Position numbers and translations under genes: made by a program. Shown here piece by piece: positions 1-7,415 of a stretch of 20,408 nucleotides of DNA. The notes below the pieces were generated by a model. The model was not told the DNA's origin. It did not search any database and saw only the letters and a list, made by a program, of their open reading frames with translations. The stretch is from Gammaproteobacteria bacterium (lineage in GTDB: Bacteria; Pseudomonadota; Gammaproteobacteria; Steroidobacterales; SZUA-146), in assembly GCA_013002925.1 (NCBI GenBank), contig JABDLQ010000271.1, positions 1 through 20,408 of the forward strand. The letters are read 5' to 3'. The stretch's first letter is position 1; each line of letters starts with the position of its first letter.

Positions 1-191
1 GTTCTGACCCGTTCCAGCCGGGTCCATGCACGGCGGGGCAATGCATTCCACCAGGCGTCTTTTCCCGCCCCGCGATTTTGTATGGCGTCGTTGTTGTGCC
101 GCGTGTGATCATCCGCGTGCCTGGTGAGCACACAGGATGGCAGCGCTATTAACACGATCAGCAATGCGGATGCTGCAAGTTTTATCGTCAT
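1..191 (-). CDS. Putative lipoprotein, 3' end outside the window (partial)
   Basis: Reading from an ATG at 191 toward position 1, the frame stays open for 63 codons and runs off the window. The protein starts MTIKLAASALLIVLIALPSC: a Lys, a hydrophobic stretch of about 14 residues, then Cys20 in a lipobox-like LPSC. This fits a signal peptidase II lipoprotein signal, although Pro at -2 is uncommon. An AAGGA ribosome site lies 7 bases before the ATG. The visible mature part is rich in Asp, His, Arg and Trp, with no domain I recognise. The gene follows the 127-residue ORF upstream by 41 bases on the same strand, so the two may be co-transcribed. Function unknown; only the N-terminus is visible. 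Confidence 0.6.
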   Translation of the reverse strand, partial: MTIKLAASALLIVLIALPSCVLTRHADDHTRHNNDAIQNRGAGKDAWWNALPRRAWTRLERVR

Positions 192-232
192 ACGCCATCC
201 TTGTGTCATCGAACGGTTATGTCGGCGAGCAG

Positions 233-616
233 TTATTGTGTGTCAGCATCAACATATCCGTCAATCTGGTAGCGCTCGAACCCTCGAGCGGTCAGGTCTT
301 GCAGCTCCTTAAACAGTTTTTTATCAGTAACTTTGAAATTGAAACAGGACTTTCCCTGCATGCGCTGACGCAACGGCACCGACAACTGTTCCAGAAGTTC
401 GGGATACACATACACTGGCATCAGATGATACGAAACATAGTTTTTATTAATTATTACTGAAGCGAAAAAAAGTGGCTTTTTATTTTTCATCACGTAGGCA
501 GTGTTCAGCAAGTAGCCATGGTCATCGTCCCGATCACACACTAACCGGGATGAATAGCGCGCCAGGATTTTTTTTAGTTCGGCGAAAACATTTTCGAATT
601 GAACCGGAGCTTGCAT
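233..616 (-). CDS. Conserved hypothetical protein, 127 aa (possibly DUF1801/YdhG-like)
   Basis: A small, probably cytoplasmic protein with no signal peptide or membrane segment. Recognisable stretches are MKNKKPLFFASVIINKNYVS (about residues 43-62), then HLMPVYVYPELL and LRQRMQGKSCFNFK with a single Cys near residue 91. From memory these resemble small conserved bacterial proteins related in layout to the DUF1801/YdhG group. That assignment is an inference and no biochemical role can be given. The ATG at 616 is the first in frame and its ribosome site is weak. It lies 77 bases after recR, and the gap holds AT-rich stretches such as TATTAT that could be a separate promoter, though no convincing -35/-10 pair was found. 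Confidence is good that it is a gene, low for the family. Confidence 0.7.
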   Translation of the reverse strand: MQAPVQFENVFAELKKILARYSSRLVCDRDDDHGYLLNTAYVMKNKKPLFFASVIINKNYVSYHLMPVYVYPELLEQLSVPLRQRMQGKSCFNFKVTDKKLFKELQDLTARGFERYQIDGYVDADTQ

Positions 617-693
617 GGATATATCGCTTTAGGTCTGTATCGATGTGCCGTATAGATAATACCAGTATCGATGTTCCAGGCTTGTTTCAATAC

Positions 694-1296
694 TTATTCA
701 TTGATGGAGCGGCGGCCAGCCAATGCGTGGGACAGCGTTCCGCCATCAACAAACTCAAGCTCGCCACCAATAGGTACCCCATGAGCAATTCGGCTGGCCC
801 TGACGTTCATGGAAGTGGCAAGCTCTGCCAGGTAGTGCGCCGTGGCTTCGCCTTCCACTGTCGGGTTCGTAGCAATGATGATCTCCTGCACCTCCCCGGA
901 CTGCAAGCGTGCCTCGAGAAGATCAATGCCAAGCTCGTCGGGCCCGATTCCATCAAGGGGCGACAGATGGCCCATCAGCACGAAATACAGTCCGCTGAAG
1001 CCCGCGCTGTGTTCAATTGCCGCAACATCAGCGGGTGTTTCGACAATACACAAAGTGGCGGTATCACGCCGACCGGACTGACATAAACCACACAACTCAT
1101 TTTCGGTAAACATTCTGCAGCGCTGGCAATTACCGATGTCGGTAACCGAACGGGCCAGGGTTTGCGAGAGTTTTTGCGCTCCCTCACGATCGCGATCGAG
1201 TAAATGAAACGCCATCCGCTGAGCTGATTTTGGGCCGACACCCGGCAGGCAGCGAAACGCGTCGATCAACTCGGACAAAAGTGGCGAATAGGCCAT
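694..1296 (-). CDS. recR: Recombination mediator protein RecR
   Basis: RecR works with RecO and RecF to load RecA on SSB-coated single-stranded DNA at gaps. The 200-residue length is typical. Visible in order: a helix-hairpin-helix LPGVGPKSAQRMAF (about residues 17-30), a four-cysteine zinc motif (C57, C60, C69, C72 in CQRC...CGLC), and a Toprim domain starting at CIVETPADVAAIE (about 83-95) with NPTVEGEATA further on. The ATG at 1296 follows the stop of ybaB by one base, so translation is probably coupled. The order dnaX-ybaB-recR is the classic gammaproteobacterial arrangement. Nothing is missing or odd in the sequence. Confidence 0.97.
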   Translation of the reverse strand: MAYSPLLSELIDAFRCLPGVGPKSAQRMAFHLLDRDREGAQKLSQTLARSVTDIGNCQRCRMFTENELCGLCQSGRRDTATLCIVETPADVAAIEHSAGFSGLYFVLMGHLSPLDGIGPDELGIDLLEARLQSGEVQEIIIATNPTVEGEATAHYLAELATSMNVRASRIAHGVPIGGELEFVDGGTLSHALAGRRSINE

Positions 1297-1297
1297 A

Positions 1298-1615
1298 CTA
1301 GAAAGGCAGATTCAATCCGCCGGGCAGGCCGGCCGTGAGTCCCGACATTTTTTCCTGCGTGGCCTGCTCTACTTTGCGTGTCGCATCATTGATTGCCGCC
1401 GCTACCAGGTCTTCCAGCATATCCTTGTCTTCACCGACCAGTGTGTTGTCTATGCTGACAGAACGCACCTGGTGCTTGCAATTCATAACCACCTTGACCA
1501 TGTCCCCGCCTGCGACCCCGGTGACCTCGATTCCCGCGAGTTCTGCCTGCGCTTTTTGCAAGTCTTCCTGCATCTTTTGCGCCTGCTTCATGATATTGCC
1601 CAGTCCGCCTTTCAT
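1298..1615 (-). CDS. ybaB: Nucleoid-associated protein, YbaB/EbfC family
   Basis: A 105-residue DNA-binding protein of the YbaB/EbfC family. Members form tweezer-like dimers, bind DNA and act as nucleoid-associated factors. The sequence shows the expected N-terminal helix rich in Met, Gln and Lys (MKQAQKMQEDLQKAQAELAG), then the beta core with VTGVAGGDMVKVVMNCKHQV, a second helix around EDLVAAAINDATRK, and the Gly-rich tail AGLPGGLNLPF. An AGGAG ribosome site lies just before the ATG at 1615. It sits between dnaX (18-base gap) and recR (1-base gap) on the same strand, as in most gammaproteobacteria, and is probably in one transcript with both. Confidence 0.96.
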   Translation of the reverse strand: MKGGLGNIMKQAQKMQEDLQKAQAELAGIEVTGVAGGDMVKVVMNCKHQVRSVSIDNTLVGEDKDMLEDLVAAAINDATRKVEQATQEKMSGLTAGLPGGLNLPF

Positions 1616-1633
1616 TATATACTCCTGCAGTAT

Positions 1634-3280
1634 TCAGTTAATCGGTTTGATGGATTCTTCCTGAATCTCGGCATCAAATGTTTCCAGCAGCGCCTTGACG
1701 TTGGGGTCTTCAAATATCGAGTCACGAATGCTTTGCAATCTGGCCTCTTCTGCCTGGCGTTGTTTTGTCGCAGGCGTAACGGCCGCAATTTTACCCAACT
1801 CTATTTTGACGGTGAATTCATCGCCAAGGTGGTTTTGCATCACCGCTGCCAGTTTGCTCTGCACCTGCGCCGTCAACATATGTCGATTATCTTCATCCAG
1901 AATTAGCATAATATGTTGATCATCATTTGCTTTGACCACACAGTTGGCCGCTAGTTGCCGGGCCGCGCCCTGGAGCCCCATGAGTTTGATGACACCTTCC
2001 CAGTCGTTGAAATCCAGCCCGCTGCCGGTCGTATCGATAACGGCGGACGAGGTCTTTCGTGCCGGTCGGGCCCGCTGGTTGCCGGTTGTCGTGGCCGGCA
2101 GTGCCTGTTGCCCCCGCCCGGTCGCGCGGCTACTTTTTCCGACGGCCGCCGGTGCGTCGGAACTCCCGCCAGAATCTGCTCCAGGCGTCTGCGCCGATGA
2201 CGGCATAAAGGCCATCATTCTTAACAGCACCATTTCAAATCCACTGCGCCCGTCGGGCGCCAGCGGCAAGTCACGTCGCCCTAAAATTGCAATCTGGTAC
2301 ATCAGCTGAATTTCTTCCGGACTCAGCTTGGCGCAGATATGCTTGACAGCATCCCGCATCTCCATAGAATCACGCGGCGCTGACTGCGTTAGTGCAAATA
2401 TTGCCGCACGCTGAAAAAGAATCGCAAACTCTTGCAGAACCTCTTCGAAATCCGGTGCATATTCACTCATCGCGGCGATCAGTTCCAGCATCTTTTTAGC
2501 GTCACCCGCGACCACCGCGTTTGCCAGCGTGTAGACCTTGTTGCGTTCGACGCTCCCAAGCATTTTACGCACGTCCGCCTCGCTGACCGCGCCATCACCG
2601 TAAGCGACGGCCTGATCCAGCAGACTCAGTGCATCCCGCATGCTGCCATCCGCACCACGGGCAAGCAGAGTCAACGCCTCTCCGTCGTAACTAAAGTCTT
2701 CGGCCTTACAAATTGCCTGCAGTCGTTCGATAATCAGGTCGCGCGGCAGGCGTTTCAGATTAAACTGCAGACACCGCGAGAGCACCGTGACCGGCAGCTT
2801 TTGTGGATCGGTGGTCGCCAGCAGAAACTTCACATGCGGCGGCGGCTCTTCAAGCGTTTTTAGAAGCGCATTAAATGAGTGACGCGAGAGCATGTGGACC
2901 TCGTCGATCAGGTATACCTTGTACCGTCCAAACGTCGGCGCGTACTGCACATTGTCGAGCAATTCACGAGTGTCGTCGACCTTGGTGCGCGAAGCGGCAT
3001 CGACTTCCAGCAGATCCACAAACCGTCCTGCATCGATTTCCTGACAGGCGCTGCATTCTCCGCACGGTGTCGACGTCACCCCTTTCTCGCAATTGATGCA
3101 CTTGGCTAGAATCCGGGCAATTGTTGTTTTCCCAACACCCCGGGTACCGGTAAACAGGAATCCGTGATGCAAGCGATCGCTGTCGAGCGCATTAATCAGT
3201 GTACGCAGAACATGCTCCTGCCCGGCCATTTCGGCAAACGTGCGGGGTCGCCATTTTCGGGCAAGAACGGTATAACTCAT
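1634..3280 (-). CDS. dnaX: DNA polymerase III subunit tau/gamma (clamp-loader ATPase)
   Basis: Subunit of the clamp loader that opens the beta sliding clamp and couples polymerase to helicase. I chose the ATG at 3280 (MSYTVLARKWRPRTF, the family's canonical start). The frame stays open to 3472, but that extension reads through the 4.5S RNA gene. The 548-residue protein shows the P-loop GTRGVGKT (45-52), zinc cysteines C64, C73, C76 and C79, Walker B LIDEVH (D126, E127), and the sensor SRC (168-170). From about residue 365 a Pro/Ala/Ser/Gly-rich linker leads to a C-terminal tau-like region (about 430-548). Shorter than E. coli tau (643 aa), mostly in linker and C-terminus. A possible -1 frameshift site is at 2132-2140 (see findings). 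The ribosome site before 3280 is weak. Confidence 0.95.
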   Translation of the reverse strand: MSYTVLARKWRPRTFAEMAGQEHVLRTLINALDSDRLHHGFLFTGTRGVGKTTIARILAKCINCEKGVTSTPCGECSACQEIDAGRFVDLLEVDAASRTKVDDTRELLDNVQYAPTFGRYKVYLIDEVHMLSRHSFNALLKTLEEPPPHVKFLLATTDPQKLPVTVLSRCLQFNLKRLPRDLIIERLQAICKAEDFSYDGEALTLLARGADGSMRDALSLLDQAVAYGDGAVSEADVRKMLGSVERNKVYTLANAVVAGDAKKMLELIAAMSEYAPDFEEVLQEFAILFQRAAIFALTQSAPRDSMEMRDAVKHICAKLSPEEIQLMYQIAILGRRDLPLAPDGRSGFEMVLLRMMAFMPSSAQTPGADSGGSSDAPAAVGKSSRATGRGQQALPATTTGNQRARPARKTSSAVIDTTGSGLDFNDWEGVIKLMGLQGAARQLAANCVVKANDDQHIMLILDEDNRHMLTAQVQSKLAAVMQNHLGDEFTVKIELGKIAAVTPATKQRQAEEARLQSIRDSIFEDPNVKALLETFDAEIQEESIKPIN

Positions 3281-3344
3281 GGGCTCATACTGAACAGGGC
3301 TATTGATATCAAGACTATTAGGGTTCCACTGTACCATTACAAAA

Positions 3345-3456
<112 letters not shown>

Positions 3457-3462
3457 GAGCGC

Positions 3463-3491
3463 ACTGTAACAACCCCGTCGACGCGCGGCAA
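3463..3491 (-). promoter_or_regulatory. Sigma-70-type promoter of the 4.5S RNA
   Basis: On the minus strand, TTGCCG (3491-3486) and TACAGT (3468-3463) are separated by exactly 17 bases. The predicted start falls 6-8 bases after the -10, at about 3457-3455, which coincides with the 5' end deduced from RNA pairing. The agreement of two independent signals makes this a good call. It may also serve dnaX by read-through. Confidence 0.7.
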
Positions 3492-3667
3492 CTTCACCGG
3501 ACCGGTCATTTTTTCAGGGCTTCGTGATCTGCATATTTTTGGCGAACTTCTGAATTGAAGTGCAGTGCGGATGTGATTGTTTCTTGAAACCTGTGGAGAT
3601 AAAGTCGCTACTTAGTTGATATCTCTATACAATATTTTTGGATGGCCTGAATGCCCGGGAGAATCAC

Positions 3668-4933
3668 CTAGCCCGGCCTGATCTGACCGTTGCCGCGCAC
3701 AATGTATTTGTAGCTGGTCAGTTGTTCAACACCGACCGGTCCGCGCGCATGCACCTTGCCGGTCGCGATACCAATTTCAGCCCCCATGCCAAATTCACCG
3801 CCATCGGCAAACTGCGTGGACGCATTGTGCATGACAATCGCACTGTCGACCGTATCCAGAAACACGTTAGCTACGGTGCTGTCTTGTGCCACGATCGATT
3901 CGGTGTGACCGGAACCAAATTTGCTGATATACCGGGCGGCGTCTCGAACCCCGTCCACCATGCGGGCAGCCATGATCGGACCCAAAAACTCGCAACCCCA
4001 GTCACTGTCGCGAGCCGGTACGACCCGCGTATCAAGTGCGCAAACAGCCTCATCTCCGCGTATTTCACAGCCCGCATCCAGCAATTGCGCAATGACTGCC
4101 CGCTGGTCTTCCGGCGCCAGGGCGCCATCCAGCAATACGGTTTCGGCCGCCCCACAAATGCCGGTGCGGCGCATTTTTGCGTTGACAACAATTTGTTTCG
4201 CCATCTGTATATCAGCGCTGTTGTCAATATACACATGACAAATGCCTTCAAGATGCCCCATGACCGGCACGCGTGCATCCTCCTGCACCCGGCGAATCAG
4301 ATTTTTACCACCCCGCGGAACCAGCAGATCCACGCAGCCATCCAAACCAGACAACAGCAAACCGACCGCATCGCGATCAGCCGTGGGAACCATCTGCACG
4401 CACTCAACAGGCAAACCGCTGGCACTCAATGCCTCCTGGATCAGAGCGTAGATTTGCCTGTTCGTGTGAAAACTCTCCGTACCACCGCGCAAAATTACTC
4501 CATTGCCGCTTTTCAGACACAGGGCCGCTGCATCTGCGGTTACGTTGGGCCGACTCTCGTAAATAATCCCGATCACGCCCAGAGGTACCCGACGTCGTTC
4601 GATCCCCAGTCCATTGGGTCGGTCCCAACTGGCAATCGTCTGCCCGATCGGATCATCAAGTAGCGCAATGGAGGTCACACCATCAACCATGGCACTGATA
4701 CGCTCAGGATCAAGCCGCAGACGGTCCAGCATGGCATCTGATAAGCCCTTCTCAGCCGCCGCCGCCACATCCCCGTGGTTAGCTTTCAGAATCTGCTCCG
4801 CACCATGGTTCAGTCGCTTCGCAATCGCTTGCAGGACTTCATTTTTTTGTGTAGTCGATGCCAGTGCAAGTCGGCGCGCTGCTTGCTGTGCTTGTGTGCC
4901 CAGCCGCAGCATCGTCGTTTCTAAATCAGTCAT
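3668..4933 (-). CDS. proA: Glutamate-5-semialdehyde dehydrogenase (gamma-glutamyl phosphate reductase)
   Basis: Second step of proline synthesis: NADPH-dependent reduction of gamma-glutamyl phosphate to glutamate-5-semialdehyde, which cyclises to pyrroline-5-carboxylate. The protein has 421 residues from the ATG at 4933. An in-frame TTG at 4957 is less likely because it has no ribosome site, while AAGAGTG precedes 4933. Aldehyde-dehydrogenase-fold motifs are present: ERRRVPLGVIGIIYESRPN (substrate and cofactor region), LCLKSGNGVILRGG, and the catalytic Cys260 in RRTGICGAAET. FADGGEFGMGAEIGI near the C-terminus is typical of ProA. It starts 31 bases after proB stops, in the same direction, and the two enzymes act as a complex in other bacteria. 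No obvious terminator follows the stop codon. Confidence 0.97.
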   Translation of the reverse strand: MTDLETTMLRLGTQAQQAARRLALASTTQKNEVLQAIAKRLNHGAEQILKANHGDVAAAAEKGLSDAMLDRLRLDPERISAMVDGVTSIALLDDPIGQTIASWDRPNGLGIERRRVPLGVIGIIYESRPNVTADAAALCLKSGNGVILRGGTESFHTNRQIYALIQEALSASGLPVECVQMVPTADRDAVGLLLSGLDGCVDLLVPRGGKNLIRRVQEDARVPVMGHLEGICHVYIDNSADIQMAKQIVVNAKMRRTGICGAAETVLLDGALAPEDQRAVIAQLLDAGCEIRGDEAVCALDTRVVPARDSDWGCEFLGPIMAARMVDGVRDAARYISKFGSGHTESIVAQDSTVANVFLDTVDSAIVMHNASTQFADGGEFGMGAEIGIATGKVHARGPVGVEQLTSYKYIVRGNGQIRPG

Positions 4934-4964
4934 GCTGTCACTCTTGGTGTATGTCAACTGTATG

Positions 4965-6107
4965 TTAGCGGTTTTGATCGTGTAACGTCAGGTCATCACG
5001 ATGAATGATCTCATCAGGGCCCGGGTATCCCAGCGTCGCCTCAATTGCCTCGCTTTGCAGGCCACAAATGAGGTGCACCTCCCCTACCGGGTAACCTGCC
5101 AGGCCGCGCGCCAGCTCACGTCCCTGGCTATCGACAATCAGTACAGCGTCCCCGCGTTCAAACTGACCATCGGCGGAGACCACGCCCACCGGTAACAAGC
5201 TGCTGCCACCACGGAGCGCACTTGCGGCCCCATCATCTACATGTAATCGCCCCTGCGCCTTGAGGCTGCCGGCAATCCACTGCTTGCGTTTGGCAATCGG
5301 GGATGCAGACGACACAAAATGCGTGCACCGCGCGCCATCCAGCACCCGTTTCACGGGGTGTTCAAACGCACCGGAAGCCAGAATCATGTGACAACCACTC
5401 GCCACCGCCACCTTTGCTGCGGCAATTTTTGTCATCATGCCGCCCGTTCCAAACTGGGAGCCGGGTATCCCCGCCATCGCTTCGATATCGGGTGTGATCT
5501 CGCGTACACAGGACAAAAATGTGGCGTCCGGGTTGCTGCGCGGATCCGCCGTGAACAACCCCTCGGTGTCCGACAGCATCAGCAGGCAGTCAGCAGAGAT
5601 CATCTGCGCCACACGCGCCGCAAGACGGTCATTGTCTCCCACTCGAATTTCGCTGGTCGCAACGGTGTCATTCTCATTCACCACGGGAATTATTCCCATG
5701 TCCAGCAACGATTCCAGCGTATTCCGCGCGTTCAAATAACGCTTGCGTTGCTCAGTGTCTTCGAGTGTCAGCAACACCTGGGCTGTCGTGATGTCATGCT
5801 GACGCAGCATATCCCTGAATTCATGCGCCAGCGCTATCTGGCCGATGGCCGCTGCTGCCTGGATCTGTGCCAGTTTGAGCTCCGCGCGCACAAATCCCAT
5901 TTGCAGGCAGCCCAGCGCCACAGCACCGGATGACACCACCACCACATTCGTGCCACGGGCTCTTAACCTGACCAGGTCTTTAGTGAGAGTATCAAACCAG
6001 CCTCGATCGAAGCGCTCCTCCACTCCATGCACCAGTAATGACGAGCCCAGTTTTACGACCAGGGTATGACAGTTCTCCAGGACCGACGGGGCTGTGGTGG
6101 TAGTCAT
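4965..6107 (-). CDS. proB: Glutamate 5-kinase with PUA domain
   Basis: First, committed step of proline synthesis: ATP-dependent phosphorylation of glutamate, normally feedback-inhibited by proline. The 380-residue length matches the two-domain form. The amino-acid kinase domain (about 1-265) shows VVKLGSSLL, VVVSSGAVALG, VNENDTVATSEIRVGDNDRL and GTGGMMTKIAAAKVA (nucleotide and glutamate binding). The C-terminal PUA domain (about 280-370) starts at GRLHVDDGAASALRGGSSLL. The ATG at 6107 is preceded by GGGG about 6 bases upstream. The gene lies 51 bases downstream of dapA and 31 upstream of proA, so a dapA-proB-proA transcript is likely but unproven. Confidence 0.97.
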   Translation of the reverse strand: MTTTTAPSVLENCHTLVVKLGSSLLVHGVEERFDRGWFDTLTKDLVRLRARGTNVVVVSSGAVALGCLQMGFVRAELKLAQIQAAAAIGQIALAHEFRDMLRQHDITTAQVLLTLEDTEQRKRYLNARNTLESLLDMGIIPVVNENDTVATSEIRVGDNDRLAARVAQMISADCLLMLSDTEGLFTADPRSNPDATFLSCVREITPDIEAMAGIPGSQFGTGGMMTKIAAAKVAVASGCHMILASGAFEHPVKRVLDGARCTHFVSSASPIAKRKQWIAGSLKAQGRLHVDDGAASALRGGSSLLPVGVVSADGQFERGDAVLIVDSQGRELARGLAGYPVGEVHLICGLQSEAIEATLGYPGPDEIIHRDDLTLHDQNR

Positions 6108-6158
6108 TTTTTCCCCGCCAAAAACATGGTTGCTGTGTGCGCCGCCAATTCAGATCAC

Positions 6159-7037
6159 TCAGGGTATCGAAATACCGGCAATTTCCATGGCGGTGCGAAT
6201 TTTTAGCTTGACCGACTCGGTCACCGGCATTATCGGCAGACGCACGTCAGGTTCACACAGATTCAGCAAAGAGGCTGCATATTTGGCGCCGGCGGGACTC
6301 GGATCCGCAAACAGACTCAGATGCAATGGCACCAGTTTTTCATGGCAGGTCAGTGCAGTTGCATAATCTCCAGCACTGCAGGCATTTTGCATTTTGGCAC
6401 AGAGTGCCGGGGCCACATTCGCCGTAACGGAAATACATCCCCGACCACCAGCGGCCCGATAGGCGATGGCGGTAAGATCATCCCCCGACAGATAATCAAA
6501 ACTGTCGCCAAACAAAAACCGTTCCTCTGATATGCGCCCCAGATCACCGGTAGCGTCTTTGACGCCAATCACACGTTCCAGATGCGCCAGTCGTGCCATG
6601 GTCTCTGCACGGATATCCACAACCGCCCGGGGCGGAATGTTGTAGACCACAATGGGCAGATTCGTAGAGTCGTGCAGCAATTTGAAATGCTCAAAAATTC
6701 CTTCTTGTGATGGGCGGTTGTAGTAGCCGACCACCACCAGCACGCCGTCGGCACCGGCACGCTCCGCGCAACGCGCGTATTCGATTGATTCGGTGGGATT
6801 GTTGGAACCGGCACCGGCCAGCACTTTGACGCGGCCTGCCGCCTGCTCAACTACGATCTCGATAACTTGCTTGTGCTCGGCTTCCGACAGTGTCGGAGAT
6901 TCACCGGTTGTACCAACTGGAACCAGGCCATGCGTGCCCTGCTCGATTTGCCAATCCACGATGTTGCGCAGAGCGTCTTCGTCAATCAGATTCTTCTTAA
7001 AAGGCGTGACCAGGGCAACCAGAGATCCACTGAACAT
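6159..7037 (-). CDS. dapA: 4-hydroxy-tetrahydrodipicolinate synthase
   Basis: Condenses pyruvate with aspartate-4-semialdehyde in the diaminopimelate/lysine pathway, supplying peptidoglycan precursors. I start at the ATG at 7037 (MFSGSLVALVTPF, the family's usual N-terminus), which has an AAAGGG ribosome site; upstream in-frame codons give an atypical leader. At 292 residues it equals E. coli DapA in length. Visible catalytic residues: Thr43/Thr44 in PVGTTGES, Tyr132 in VVYNIPPR, and the Schiff-base Lys160 in VIGVKDATGD. GYYNRPSQEGIF carries the interface tyrosine region. Upstream lies the tRNA-Ser repeat array rather than a clear promoter, so dapA may be read from the tRNA transcript or from a promoter I could not identify in 7038-7216. 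Confidence 0.97.
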   Translation of the reverse strand: MFSGSLVALVTPFKKNLIDEDALRNIVDWQIEQGTHGLVPVGTTGESPTLSEAEHKQVIEIVVEQAAGRVKVLAGAGSNNPTESIEYARCAERAGADGVLVVVGYYNRPSQEGIFEHFKLLHDSTNLPIVVYNIPPRAVVDIRAETMARLAHLERVIGVKDATGDLGRISEERFLFGDSFDYLSGDDLTAIAYRAAGGRGCISVTANVAPALCAKMQNACSAGDYATALTCHEKLVPLHLSLFADPSPAGAKYAASLLNLCEPDVRLPIMPVTESVKLKIRTAMEIAGISIP

Positions 7038-7147
7038 GCTTGCAACCCTTTCTAAAAGTAAATGAACCAACCGCGTACTTCCTGTCTGCACACAGGATAC
7101 TCAGCCAGCGAGTTTAATACATCTTGAGATAGTGCAGGTTTCGGGGA

Positions 7148-7225
7148 TTCGAATCCAGCGCAAGCAAGTGTTCCGTTATGGGTGTCGGAGTTCAGACCTT
7201 CAAAATTTCGCACTAAAGAGGGATT
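7148..7225 (-). repeat. Decayed partial third copy of the tRNA-Ser-linked repeat
   Basis: Two anchors suggest a degenerate copy beyond the two intact units. TTCGAATCCAGCG at 7148-7160 matches the same 13 bases in the proximal unit (7525-7537) and lies 187 bases from its counterpart in the distal unit, which differs by one base. AGAGGGATT at 7217-7225 matches the tRNA 3'-end segment at exactly the 190-base spacing. Between the anchors only weak similarity remains. The 9-base end is certain; the longer decayed copy is inferred. Confidence 0.45.
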
Positions 7226-7415
7226 ACCCGGTGCTGCGCACCTCGCCCTGCGGGTCGTCATCGCTGCGCGATGACGCTGTCTCCGCCGGCTGCGCCGGCT
7301 CCGGCTCGAACCTTCATGGTTTGATTTTCTCGGGTTCGATTCCAGCGGGGTTCTGGCTCGCTGCCTTGTTCATCACAGCATGGTTCTTTAAGTTTTTGGC
7401 GGAGAGAGAGGGATT
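7226..7415 (-). repeat. 190-bp tandem repeat, distal copy, with 19 nt of the tRNA-Ser 3' end
   Basis: The second 190-bp unit counted from the tRNA. It matches the proximal unit with 5 substitutions and no gap (about 97% identity). In tRNA orientation it begins (7415-7397) with the same 19 bases that end the tRNA gene, including CCA, followed by 171 bases of spacer. The spacer holds a perfect 9-bp hairpin with a 3-nt loop (7256-7276, CGTCATCGC/GCGATGACG) and GCCGGC-TGC-GCCGGC (7285-7299). It also encodes MKVRAGAGAAGGDSVIAQR, overlapping the start of an Arg-rich frame MTTRRARCAAP. No transposase or terminal inverted repeat was seen. Confidence 0.95.

Noticed and set aside
124..312. Plus-strand frame of 62 codons at the left edge
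   Set aside because: It overlaps two minus-strand genes with better start signals and shows no protein-like features.
472..1086. Plus-strand frame of 204 codons
   Set aside because: Antisense to recR and the 127-residue gene; no ribosome site or recognisable domain.
2490..2500. GCT AAA AAG in dnaX as a frameshift site
   Set aside because: It lies at codon 262, inside the folded clamp-loader domain III, and the base before AAA is T, so the first tRNA could not re-pair.
3638..4663. Plus-strand frame of 341 codons
   Set aside because: It lies entirely opposite proA, has a composition typical of an antisense shadow (His- and Arg-rich), and has no motif.
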